This document shows, piece after piece, positions 1 to 13,506 of a stretch of 64,000 nucleotides of DNA. Every line of letters begins with the position of its first letter. The stretch's first letter is position 1. The DNA comes from Limanda limanda (Eukaryota; Chordata; Actinopteri; Pleuronectiformes; Pleuronectidae). The stretch covers positions 22,333,893 to 22,397,892 of the forward strand of contig NC_083644.1 of the NCBI RefSeq assembly GCF_963576545.1, given 5' to 3'. The notes below the pieces were generated by a model. That model had not been told where the DNA came from and did no database searches. It worked only from the letters and a program-made list of their open reading frames with translations. The position numbers and the translations under genes were made by a program.

Positions 1-172
1 GAATCAAGAGGGGAACAACAAGCATTTTTAAATATATTCTGAGTAAAACAATTTGATTAATTTTAAATTTATTTTCAATTAAATGTACATATTTAAAGTA
101 AACTGTGGCTTCGACATATTTCAGTAAATTTTTAGAATAGTGTTGGGTTTTCAGAAAATATACAGGTTATGA

Positions 173-331
173 TTTAACATTTTACACTACTCTACACGAG
201 GACCTGTAACTGTACCTTCAGATTTACCATGTAAAACATTTAGTGAAGATGAATTAACAGAACATAGCAAAACATTATTTAACAATATGGGTTTAAAAGA
301 TGATGATGACATATATTATGACATCAAATAA
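173..331 (+). pseudogene. short coding-like remnant of unknown origin
   Basis: An open frame without a start codon runs from just after a TGA at 170-172 to a TAA at 329-331, followed directly by TAG. In this AT-rich stretch it reads like real protein: it has a run of charged residues (SEDELTEHSKTLFNNMGLK) and an acidic end, four Asp then IYYDIK. A second frame upstream, one base out of register (about 135-205), also reads plausibly (YTGYDLTFYTTLHED), which would fit a frameshifted old exon or transposon gene. I do not recognise the family. It could equally be chance in a low-complexity region. Confidence 0.25.
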
Positions 332-1095
332 TAGGAAATCAATCCAAAGTTAGTTACCAGGGCCAGATTTCTACAGGGTGACCTTGCTCACAGACTCAGC
401 CACCTGCACGGCAGTTTAACAGCCACACAGGCTTTTTTAACTATTATGTACTGAAGTCACAAGCAGCTGTGCTGTAGTGCTGAGTCCACAGTAACATGAT
501 CAGTGTGATTAGAAATACATGCTTAGGTTTTTGATTTAACTCGAAGAAGACTTGTATACAAAGGTGCTGGATTAGGGTGTCGTTGCTTTGAGAAGAACCA
601 AGGTTGTGATCTAGAGTTGTGTACTTTGTGTGTAACCCTCAGAGTTCTGTTAAAGGACTCACTGTATCATTATCTGCAGCATACTTCTCTCTTTTTCCCT
701 GGAAGTAAATGAATTTCATAGAAACTTGATGAGTGTTTTGCTTCACACTGCATTTCCAAGTGCAGTAGGCTTCCTTTTCAGCGCATCGAGACAGTTCGAG
801 GTCAGGGCCAAGAGCTCCTGTCTGCATCGTCCCAGCTCTGTGCCAGCCAGATAAATGGAGAGAGTGTTTGTGAGCTGTCTGAGCTTTGTGTTTGCACAGA
901 GTCACAACTTTGTATGGGGTCGAGGGGGAGCTCGAGGCAGCTACTGAGATTTGTATGCAGACTACATCGCTCTGCCGCCCCCCTGGTCCACTCTATGTCC
1001 TCTCACCTGCCTGCTGCAGTAAATCATAGACCTATCAAGTGAAGCGTGTTGATGGGGCTGCACGTGCAAGAGCTTTACTGCACCTGTCATGACTC
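332..1095. other. non-coding stretch, nothing recognised
   Basis: No coding frame, RNA gene or repeat family could be supported here. The frames present are short and lack protein-like composition. Confidence 0.5.

Positions 1096-3327
<2,232 letters not shown>

Positions 3328-3366
<39 letters not shown>
3328..3366. repeat. (AT)n microsatellite
   Basis: An uninterrupted TA/AT dinucleotide run of about 39 bases in an already AT-rich neighbourhood. Confidence 0.95.
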
Positions 3367-3369
<3 letters not shown>

Positions 3370-4274
3370 ATATATGGATTTAGATATATAGATTTTATTA
3401 GTTGACCAATGTAAAGAGCCAGAATCTTCTTCTTTTTTTTTAACAGATCCTGAAAATACAAATATAAAAAAGGTAATAAACACATTAAACAATGATAAGG
3501 ACATGAAGCAGACTACTGTGAGCTCCAGGCTCCAAAAATAAAATCTTCATTATAAGCAGCCTATAAGAAGTCACTGCAGTCATTATTAGACCCAATTAAA
3601 CATTCTGCAGTTAAAGATCTGCATCCATAGCAAATGAAATATCACAAAATATGAAGTCATTACAAACTTCTCTTGACTGTATCAGTGGCTCTAATAGGTT
3701 ATTGTAGCTCGGAATATTGAATTAACATTGCATTATTTTATTTTTTTTCTATTGTTTGTAAGGTGCAGCCTTTGCTTTTATTTTTCATCCAGCACCTTTA
3801 TTCACAACTGAAACAAGCAGGTCGGTCATTACAAACTCAAGCTGTGCAGCCAAATACTGTTCAGATTCACACAATATATTATTTCTTACAACTTTACACC
3901 AAACAAAACCCTGAATTAGGGGGAAATGTTTGTGAAAGGATGCACATGACATCCAGAACATTTCCACTTGGTGGAGTGGCTCTGAACACTCAGTGGTTTG
4001 AGTATTTCACGGAGTATAAACAGCACGTATAGCTGCATCGGATTCTGTGCAGAGAAAGAGGAATTGAAGGGTTGTCATGGGATTAATAACTGAGAACATC
4101 TCTCCATCATAGATTATTTACACATCTCACCTTCTCTGTGCTCTGTGTTTTTCTACAGTCTGATCTTGCAGGTCATATCTTGACGACTAAGTTGTTTGTG
4201 TTCTGAATCCTGAGAGAAGCCAAACAACTGTGGAGGTGGACGGATGGAGGGGTGGGACCACCCTGCAGCTACCC

Positions 4275-4277
<3 letters not shown>
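3367..4277. other. non-coding stretch, nothing recognised
   Basis: AT-rich sequence. The 89-codon frame at 3763-4032 has no domain or composition that supports a gene. Confidence 0.5.

Positions 4278-4336
<59 letters not shown>
4278..4336. repeat. (CT)n microsatellite
   Basis: About 58 bases of CT dinucleotides, followed by further CT-rich runs at about 4401-4415 and 4427-4450. Together with the pyrimidine-rich DNA up to 4795 this makes several possible splice acceptor tracts on the plus strand. Confidence 0.95.
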
Positions 4337-4338
<2 letters not shown>

Positions 4339-4796
4339 CTCACTCCCACCTCATCCCTTCATTCCCACTCCTATTCATCCTGCAGCTGCAGTCTTGTGCC
4401 CCTCTCTCTCTCACTCGTACTCACAAAGTTTCTCTCTCTCTCTCTCTCTCGGCCTCTGTCTCTCTCCCTCTTTCTCTATTTGTCCCTGAGACACAAAGAT
4501 GGATGGAGAAGCTCCTGGAATGGGGCGCACAATAGCTTGTGCCACAAGGTGAGCAGCCTCAGCTGCATACGGCCCAGTGCTGCCTTTTTTAGCTCCTGCG
4601 AGGCTCCTTACCCGACTGGAGTATGTGTGTGTGAAGGGGGGTCTGAGCGGCACAGTATGGCAACAGATGCTTTTGTTCGGCCAAAAGTCTGAAAGGGGCC
4701 TTGGGTGGGGGGCTTAGCAGTGTCAGAGCGCAGAGTCATTTTTCTCTCCTTTTTCTCCCACTCTGCCTCTCTTTCTCTGCATCTCCCTCTCCCCAG

Positions 4797-4856
4797 CTGT
4801 GCCTGCCGTGGCGGCTGAGCAAGAGGAAATGTGAGGGCAACGGCATGATGGAATAC
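4797..4856 (+). CDS. candidate 60-base cassette exon, gene unknown
   Basis: Seen in the sequence: a long pyrimidine tract (4740-4794) ends in CCCCAG at 4791-4796. A 60-base segment follows, then a strong donor GTAAGT at 4857-4862. Only one frame is open through the segment, starting with CTG at 4797. It encodes 20 residues beginning LCLPWRLSKRKCEG and ending NGMMEY. In that frame 17 of 20 codons end in G or C, unlike the surrounding DNA and typical of fish coding exons. The length is a multiple of three with phase 0 at both ends, as in skippable cassette exons. I do not recognise the protein. No flanking exon was identified, so this stays a candidate; cryptic splice sites are common in pyrimidine-rich fish introns. 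Confidence 0.4.
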
Positions 4857-6405
4857 GTAAGTGGGGCGCGCGGTTTTGGCCTGTTTTGTGGGCAACTTCA
4901 TTAAAGGGTCGTTTATCTGGCCTGTGATCCCATTGTCCCGGGCCTTCTTTATCAGGCCCGGTGTGTCAGGGGGGCGTAATTGGCCGATTGGCCACGGTCT
5001 GCACATGCTGAGGTGATTTATAAAGCTGTGAATGGAGCTGACTCCTCACCGGGCAGCGCTCCCTCTCCCATATAGGAGACACTGCACTGCAGAATAACAC
5101 TGAGTAAATGCAGAAGAAATGTGAAAAGGATGAAACGTCCCCAAAGCTCTTTGTGCAAGTGTGAAATCAGAGGCCTGAATAAAAGGTCCCTGGAATCTCT
5201 CTTTCCCTTGTCATCTATTTTCTCCACCTTTATACTCAATCTGACGTTGTCGTTTCACCGCTTTAGACTCACCAACATTCAATAGCTTAATTTCCTTGAT
5301 TTCTCATCCAATGACTGTTACTTTCTTCTTACCTTTCAGCCAATCACATTCCCTGTAGTGAGGAAACGTAGAGAAAGCAGGAAACTGTTCACTTTTGTTT
5401 ACTTTTCCAATTTTGCTGAAATGTCACATTTAGATCTTTGGACTGAAAAATTGATTTCCTACTGATGAAGTCAGCCATGTTATTTTGAATACATCACAGA
5501 CTCATTAACTTCCAGTGATCGCATGCATAAGATGAACTTGAATCCTGTACTTCTAAAAGCAGCAGGAGTACTCTGAGTAGTTTTCTGGAGCTGTCAGCGT
5601 TTTGAATGAGAAGTGGACTGCAGATCTCGTGACTGCAGGTGGGAGTGAGCGCTGGCTTTATGTGCTCCCATGGTGTGTTAAGGTTGGCTCTTAATGACCT
5701 CCTAATTAAAGCAGGCCCTCCTCTCAATGGGCTGATCATGTAGTGGGGGTCAGAGGTCATTTACAGGGCTGCTGGTGGCCAGAGTTCCTGCTCCATGCTA
5801 ATTGCTCTTCAATATACACAAATTAACACAACGTGATATTTCTGCCAGGTAAACTCAGTGGTATACGTGCTTCCTCGTTGAATGAGCACGAGAGGGAGTT
5901 TTTTTCACTTGAGACTGTCGGCCTCTCTCTGGGACTTTTGCATTGTCCTGCTGCAGACACAGAGCCTGAGTTCATTAAGCCAGACGGAGTGTTTGTCTAA
6001 AGGCCAGACGAGACAACCTTAATCCCCAACAAGTGTTTGTGGACAAGCAGATAAGGTCTGCAAACACACGGCATCTACAGGAGGCTTCACAGGCAACCAG
6101 CTTTATTTTGGAGTAGTTGTTAGACGGCTTGATGCAGGAGCCACTGGATGGAATAGCTATAAAAACCATTTTACCTCCTCCAAGGCACAACAGTCCTTGT
6201 TAGATTAATCCAGCTGCATCAAATTGCACACACTGATAGATAAATATGTTTTTTTATTCTATTCATCAAGATCCATAAATTATTACTGGGAAATCTGTGA
6301 AAATGTATATAAAGAAACTATATCTCTCAATGTTAAAGAAGGTGAAAAGGAGAACCTACTGCATCCGCCCCCTAATTCTTCTTTTGTGACCCATAGCACA
6401 CCGTT
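4857..6405. other. non-coding stretch with enhancer-like patches
   Basis: No coding frame is supported. Two patches look like candidate conserved regulatory DNA: about 4870-5040, GC-rich with repeated short motifs, and about 5640-5830, with CCTAATTAAAG, a nuclear-receptor-like AGGTCA in GGGGTCAGAGGTCAT, and CTAATTGC. This is a judgement by eye only. Confidence 0.3.
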
Positions 6406-6512
6406 CCACCAAGTTCGGTAATAATCTGTCCACTGGTTTTTGTGTAAAGCTGCTAACTAACAAACTAACAAACGAACAGAAGCTGAAAACATGTCCTTCT
6501 GGGTGAGGGTAA
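6406..6512. repeat. dispersed repeat fragment, same family as 62741-63203
   Basis: This segment (CCACCAAGTTCGG, then GTTTTTGTGTAA, a run of CAAAC/CTAAC units, and TGAAAACATG) matches the reverse complement of the element at 62741-62860, which has CATGTTTTCA, GTTTG units and TTACGCAAAAAC. A third fragment lies at 54518-54566. From memory this is a very abundant teleost interspersed repeat with short inverted ends. Its superfamily is not certain to me. Confidence 0.6.
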
Positions 6513-9494
6513 AAATGCAAAGGAAGAAACGAAAATCATGCAAATGTCTTTAGGGAGAAATGTAGTTCAATCTTAAACAGTTTTAATTGCAATAAGTTCA
6601 TTACTCTGCATCTGAAACTTTGTAGAAAACCGTCATCTTATTTTTTTCAGTTACTACCTTCCACAGTTCTCTGAAGCAGGGCCGAGTCCTGCTGGAGCCT
6701 CCGTCCACAGAGGCGAGGGAGGGCCCTGGCGAGGAGGCGGGGCCTGGCTCTGGTTTAATGTAGCTGATTGTGCTGCCATGAAAAAAAGGAACAGTTTCTT
6801 CTGTGTTAATTTTCAATTTTGTTGCTGTCTCTGCACCCGGCCTTTGTGTCCAATTCTTCTTCCCTCTCTAAACGGCACCGCCACCCCTCTCTTTTTCCCT
6901 TTTCTTTTCACACCGCTCGTCAGGCCGTCTAGATTATGTTGCTAAGGAGATTTTTTTTCTTCCTTTTTTTGTGTTTTTTTTCACTGTTTCCCATTAATGC
7001 GTCTTGAATGCCCCTTGGTGTGTGCCGAGCGCTGGGGGAGGAGGGGAGCGCAGGGTCTTGCCGAGTGGAGGAATTTCAATCTGAAGCGGTTAGGTGGGGG
7101 TCCGCCGAGTGGGTGAAGGCCCAAAGAGAGGCACTCAAGTGAGAACTGAAGTGGTTTGCGGAGCTGAGGAACCTCTTGGGCAGCCCCCACCCCCCAACCC
7201 CCCCACCGCCTCTTTATCAGGGTCAGTCCTTCATGGCAGCCCACAGGTGCACTGTCAGTCTTTTCTATTCATAGCTTAAAAACTCAGCCATGAGTAAAAC
7301 AAACACAGTTTTCCCTCAGTGAGAAGGAAGGTGTCGAGCAGCATGCACAGTAAATTAGGTGTGAAAAAGTTTGCAATACACAGGGTTCAGTTCAAATCTG
7401 GGTCAAGGGGCATGGTTCATTTGATTTTTGATCAATCAAGAAAACATAGGATTCAATTTCTTTTACATTTTTTAATAAAAATTTGAATGATGCTAATACC
7501 AACGCCCCATATTAAACCCTAGAAATCATGTCCATATTTGATAATGATAACACTCTTCATGATTTATGTTCTCAGATGAGAAAAGGCTCTAGTGATTTTT
7601 CCTGGATGTCAGGATTAGATCTGTGTTTTCTCCTCCTGTGCCTTGTTCCTTCCCCGTTTTGTCTGTGTCTCCGTGTCCAGCCGGTGGGGGCGTGGCCACC
7701 TGTCCACCTGTATTGCACTCATCCATCAACACCACAGCTTCAACTGTGTATAAGCACCAAGACTCTGACAGGTCGTCAAACAACCTCAGTGGTTACGTAT
7801 ATTATGCTTCCCAGTCGCCTTGAAGTCATTTATCTTCTATCATGCGTCTCCTCTCATGCTCAGGGCCATGTTGCTTCTCCTGAAATTGCATATGCTCTAT
7901 ATCACATAAAAAATATTGCAGATTTAAAGAAAAGAAAGTTTGACTTGTGGTAACTGTGCATCACAAAGTTAAGGAAGTCCTGACAGCTAATTTTAAGGCT
8001 CAGTTTCTGAATATGGGCTGTGTGCATTTCTACATAGACTGACAGTATTTACACAAAACCTAGACCTGCTCTATAATCAAATGATACATCTTACTTTTTA
8101 CAGTATGGGACCTTTAACTGACTTCAGCTTAACCCAAAGTTGTTGGATCTGCTCTCTATGCAGTGTGGTCATAAGAGCAAAAACAGCTCTGGTTGAGCAT
8201 CTGTCTTCACAGCATCACAGAAATAGAGAACTAATACTGATTGAATCTTCCAGGTGGAAGTTGGATTTAGACAGAGACTGTAATTGTTTGGCTCAAAGGG
8301 CATATACTGCACCATATGTAAAACAGGACCAGTAGCTCTTGTGAATAGCATCACACCTTTAGGCTTTTCTATTTTCACTCAAGCGTATAATTTGTTTGCT
8401 CTCATCTCTCCCTCTGCAACTTTCTCTCACCTTCACCCACAGAAGCACAAACACATCTGCCTCTGCAACGCGGCTCGGTGGGAAAAAACGCTGCAAAATG
8501 ACCTCTCCGACCATTTCATCTACACTGGCGCTTAACATAATTAGTCAATCAGAGATGTGCCTCTAGCAGAGCATTTCTAGGAAAAGCTCTGACCTATCGC
8601 AGCTGTTTCATCTGCTCAGGCTCAATGCAACATTACGGGAGCAAACACCCGGTTACTGGAGGAAACTACAACATTTAACCCCAATCACATCCCATCTATA
8701 TCTGTCCTGTTGGGCTTTTTTTCTTTTCAGCATATTTGAAAAAGGAACTGTCATACAAAGTTCTTGTATTATAATTTCTGATAGAGTTTATGTAAATGTA
8801 AGAAAAAATGTAAACCAGTGGAAATATAAGCAATATTATGAATGGACCAAATTACCACTTGAATTTAGGGGAATTTGGGGCCTTGGCTGATATATGCTCC
8901 AAACTTACTGCCATTCTAGCTGAACTACTTCTTTTGGTTTTCCAGCTCCCATCTTTAATGTTTCGGCTCACTATCACCACCTTTCTAAGACTTTCCTGCA
9001 TTACCTGTCCAGCACCAGCTGGCCAGTAGACAAAGATAAAACACTGTGCAGCCTTTTTTTTTTGGAGACGACACCCACGAGAGGAGTGGAGGTAAGTCTT
9101 AGATTCATCAGGTGGTGCTGTTTGAAGCCAATTCAGTGGACCACAAGGATCACACGATGGACCACTGAGCAACTGAGCAATGACCAATTAGCAGCTGTCA
9201 GTGGCCAGACTGGACAGAACAGTGAATTGACTACAGCAGCTGCACAGAACAGGAGCACAGATAAAACACAGAAGCACTTTCCTTATCAGCAATTTCTGTG
9301 AGAAAAATGTCGACTATCTTACACGACTACATCAAATGGATGTATCTGACTTAATTGCCAGAATTAGCTGTGCTGTCTCAGCTAAGTGACCAAACCGTAA
9401 TTTTCTAATTTGTGCAGTTTAAGGCACAAAAACAATATTTCATATTATAATGTTTACTCTTGAGTCATTTGGGTTTGTTTTCTACCTTCCCCAC
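6513..9494. other. non-coding stretch, nothing firm
   Basis: Several frames exceed 60 codons, the longest being 141 codons at 7528-7953, but none shows a domain, signal peptide or coding-like codon use. T-rich tracts occur near 6950-6985. The segment ending CCTTTAAC near 8100-8120 resembles the edge of an interspersed repeat but could not be delimited. Confidence 0.4.
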
Positions 9495-9885
9495 AATGTA
9501 GTGAAAGTAATAAAGTACATTTACTTCTTTACTGTACGTTTACATCTTTCATGTGTCTGCACTTCACTTAGTTTATTCAATTTATTTACTTTCCACTTTC
9601 TACTCCACTACATTGTTGTTTTTTTTTGATTTTTTAAAGTAATCACTAACAAGAGGGGAATTGATCAATTGATTCAATCAGAGCGAGCAGGTAAAGAAGA
9701 AACACCTGAAAGACCTCCACCGAAACTCAGCCACAATAAACTAAGAATCCTTTGAGTTATGGAATAGGATAGTTTACTGTTAATACTTTAAGTTTATCCA
9801 AATGCAAGTACTTACTTACTTTGACTCAAGTAGACAAGTCAGTGGATCAGTTACTTTTACTTGAGTACAAGTACTCTCTCTCATG
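9495..9885. repeat. interspersed repeat of the TACTTGAGTACA type
   Basis: The left part carries AAAGTACATTTACTT and CTACTCCACTACATTG. The right part carries AAGTACTTACTTACTTTGACTC and ACTTTTACTTGAGTACAAGTA. These wordings are those of a very common teleost dispersed repeat, recalled rather than searched. The two parts flank about 170 bases of different sequence, so this may be one element with diverged ends or two fragments. Confidence 0.5.
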
Positions 9886-12784
9886 GGGGGTTGGCTGAGA
9901 GGCGATGGCTAAACTGAATTTTTGGTTGTTTTGGTTTTAAGCGGACTGTATCTTCTCTCATCCCCGATACAAATCACCGACTGACTGCCCCCCAAAGTCA
10001 CCAGGTAATCAGCTATCAGGTTTTAGATACAAGTTTCAGAACAAATGGCTGAAAATAAAGTGAGAAGAACTTATTTGTCATGTATTCTTTGGCCTTCATA
10101 AGACATTAGTCTACAGGTGCTTGCCTGAGCTCCCTAGCTTGGTGAGAATTTAACCCATTCTTCATCAGGCCTGAGGTTGACCTCTGACCTGTGACCCTAA
10201 TTTAACTAACCCTCACCGGCGCACTACCAGGAGACAAACACTCCCAGTAGCTGAGGCTCTCAATGGCCTTTGACTAAAGAGGAGGAGAGTCCATTATTGA
10301 AGTGGAAGTATGCTCAAGACTCTTTGGGACACTTGTAGGAAGTCTCTTGAGTCTGGTGCATCAGCCGATAATAATAATACAACATCGACAACAGAGTTTC
10401 ACAGAGTTTCAAGTGACGGCTGGTAATGTTGTTGATGATGATGTTGATGAAGCCATCATTTGAGGATGATTGCCATGTCAAGAAGAACATTGTTGTTGTT
10501 TTTATAGAATTTAATCAGTGTCTGTGTTTACTCCTGTGTTTATTTTCAGTCTTTGCTGGGAACATCTCTGTGTAAACTTATTTATGCCCGGCCTGATGTG
10601 CCGGTATAAATCATATATTGTGTGAACAGGGAGAAGACAAAGACAAATCACCTGACACATTTATGATTTGCTCTTTTTAAATTTAAATAATAACACTGAT
10701 GTGGGATGGAATTGCACATTACTGTGCTGCTCTGCTGTCATTATGGTCTGGCTTATTTGTATAGTTGGTCTCCTCTTTGATTGGATAATGACACACTGAG
10801 CTGTGACCAGAGATACAGATGAACAAAGAAACATTTCACTCCTCACGTACACCAGCAATTATCTCTCCTTGCTTTATGGGCAGTGATGATGTGTAACCTT
10901 TCTTCTGAACAAATGTGGGTTCAGAGACCTTTGAGAAAAACACAGTGATGGTCGCTCAGCTCCAATCACACATTATGAGTTTCAACATGTTCCATCTTTC
11001 TTTTTTTTCCCCAAGCACGTCCTTTCCTGGGAGCTCGGTATCCTCATTACCAACATACAACCTACTTGAATCCTTTAGAAACAGAGAAGAACCTATTCAG
11101 TATTCTTTACCTGTGCTTCAACTCAAACAATTGTGGAAGCAATTATAAGTAAATAAAGCAAAACAAAGATCTGAGATATCGGGGAAAAAAAACTGTTAAA
11201 CTGTTATTTCAGTTCATTTGTGAGTAAATTGTCCTTTTTTAAATTATTATAAAGCAGCAGAAAATATTTATATTCTCACTTGAGTATATTTAATGAGAAG
11301 AAACACATTGCTCTGATTCACTTGGATAGATGATGCTTTTCATTTGTTATTCATCTATTTTGTATTCTTTCAAAGTCCTGTTCTTTGTTCACAAACTTGA
11401 AAGAGGTTCTTCTATATCCTGACTCTACCTTGAGTATAGGTCTTGGTTGGATAGGTAAGTGGTCTTTATTTTCAATGTAGGTACAATGACATTTTGTGTG
11501 GAGGAAGCCTTCAGATGCACAAATTAAGACCATAAAGTAAAGGAAAAAGCAGGAAATAGAAGCTATAAAAAATATATTTCCTGGCTTATTTAATTTGCTG
11601 ATTTCACTGCCAAATCACAGTAGCAAGAAAATACTTGTGATTATGCCTTGAAATAAGTATGAATCTGAATAATTTCCTGTATAGATTATAGCTCTTACTC
11701 ATGGGATTTGAGTTCTTCTTGAAGTTTTATTTTCATAAAGAACACTTTGATGATTGATATTCTGTTCACCTCTTGCTGTGTTTGTACCATCAGCTAAAAC
11801 CCTTACATCCTATTTTTGTGATATTACATTCTGTAAAAGCTATATAACTGCTTAGTGGAGCTAGTTGTGAATAATCAACCTAAAGTAAATAAATCTAAAA
11901 ATATATTCTAATTGTCTTTAATTAATTAACCTTTTTTTTTTTTTTTAGCAGAACCCCCTTTTTCAAATGTCAAGAATCCCCTCCTTATCCTTATGAATCT
12001 ATCTGTTGATTATAGATAATAGATGAATAGATGAATAGATATTAGTTTTGTTGAAGTCCAGTGGGAAACATGACAAACATTCCACTAATGTGCTGACAAA
12101 CTTTACAAACCAAAAATGTTTACAGGCAACATAAGAGAACACTTGCTGTTGACACCATCTATTTGTCCTCAAAACACACACACACACTCACACACACACA
12201 TACACACGTTTGACATGTCGTGTTTGCAACAGTAGCTTGAGCAGCTGCAGTGGGGTGCCGGTGCCATCACTGGTCATGTCTTCATACGTTTGATCCTTTA
12301 GGCTGCGAGCTTTACCGCTGGTGGAGAAAAAAACAGCAAAACTGAGCTAATGTGTGTCTTTGTTCTCCATGGGAGGGGAGAGGCTTTCTTCTCCCCAAGT
12401 ACAAATCGTAAGACTTTGGCTGCATTCTCACAGGACAGAGGGAGGCAATGGTGGAGAGAAAGATCCCAATCAGACATTGATCTGAACCAAACTAATCCCC
12501 CATTGGTGCCAATGTGACCTTAAAAAATCGGCTTAGAGCAGCTCGGTTAAACTGGACACGGTTTTCTATTTAAGTGGCCCCGGCACAGCCCATCCTAATT
12601 TTGCCACCCACAGACATTACTAGTAGAGAATTAAGACACATACATTCATAACACTTTTCATTACAGCGAGGGGGGGGCTGTGGGTGGCGTGTCTGCCGCC
12701 CCCACACAGCGAAACAGCTCTGCACGCAGGGTAAGCTGTGGGCCTGATGAGAGGAGATGGGAGGATTCCTCCTGTTTCATCTGG
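9886..12784. other. non-coding stretch, nothing firm
   Basis: AT-rich sequence with a T-run at about 11932-11946 and a short CA run at about 12174-12200. A patch at about 12580-12670 (CATCCTAATTTTGCC, AGAGAATTAAGAC) looks like candidate conserved regulatory DNA. No gene is supported. Confidence 0.4.
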
Positions 12785-12812
12785 GAACATTCAACAACAT
12801 TGTTGAATGTTC
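12785..12812. repeat. 28-base palindrome
   Basis: Left arm GAACATTCAACAA (12785-12797) and right arm TTGTTGAATGTTC (12800-12812) are exact reverse complements around a 2-base centre. It could extrude as a cruciform or be a symmetric protein-binding site. No flanking sequence extends it. Confidence 0.85.
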
Positions 12813-13221
12813 GTTTGAGATTTGTTTAATGTTTCTTTCCCAGGAAATTTAGGAATTGAGGACTCAGAGTGTAAACACTGGATTTATACTTCTTTCTAAA
12901 ATATATTAACACAAATATATAAATATACTTATTTTAAAGCAAGGAAGTCTCAGATTGGGTGTTTGTGTTTTTCGTTCTACTTTTTATTAATTTTACACAT
13001 AATAAAACATGTATACACAGCCTGTTGTCTCTGGCCATGACACAATCATAATGTATAGATTAAAATTAAATGAAATTCACATCCCCACCAATTTATAATA
13101 AAAATCTGACAGCCCTCCCTTAATAGGTAGGCTCCTCTTAATGTATCCCTGAGTAGTCCAGTAGAACCATTAGGATGCATTTACAATTCTGTTATTAACT
13201 AATCTACCTAATACCACAAAT
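12813..13221. other. non-coding AT-rich stretch
   Basis: Nothing recognised beyond general AT richness. Confidence 0.5.
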
Positions 13222-13285
13222 GTCTCTCTGTCCGTGGACTCACATCTCCGGAACCGTTTATCTTATGGGCTTCACACATATTACA
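13222..13285. repeat. possible dispersed repeat fragment
   Basis: TCTCTCTGTCCGTGGACTC followed by ATCTCCGGAACCGTTTATC resembles the edge of a widespread fish repeat that combines a TCTG run with CTCCGGAACCG. This is recalled similarity only and the boundaries are uncertain. Confidence 0.3.
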
Positions 13286-13455
13286 TGCAAATTACCCGAG
13301 GAAGAATAAACATGCACTCTGTACCAGGCAATTGGGAGCAGGGCCTTGCATCTTAAGTCAGTGCCCGAATTTAAAATTCTACGTATGGGTTTTTCTTTGT
13401 TTCACCGCATGTGACTGACTGATATTTGAAGGTGTCGCCGCTGCTTATCTCCACC

Positions 13456-13506
13456 ATGGCATCAACATTCACAGAATCGCTTCCTCTTTGGAGGTTTGTC
13501 TGTGAG
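13456..13506 (+). CDS. possible first coding exon with perfect Kozak site
   Basis: The ATG at 13456 sits in CCACCATGG, an ideal vertebrate initiation context. A 17-codon frame (MASTFTESLPLWRFVCE) runs to GAG at 13504-13506, directly followed by GTAAAA, a usable donor. No TATA box or CpG island is evident upstream. A 17-codon open frame is likely by chance, so the case rests on the Kozak site and donor together. No gene identity is suggested. Confidence 0.15.

Noticed and set aside
4230..4692. Ser/Leu-rich frames of 81-146 codons
   Set aside because: Products of the CT microsatellite; only the small exon-like pieces nearby were kept as candidates.
7528..7953. 141-codon plus frame
   Set aside because: Hydrophobic start is by chance; overlaps other frames and lacks coding-like codon use.
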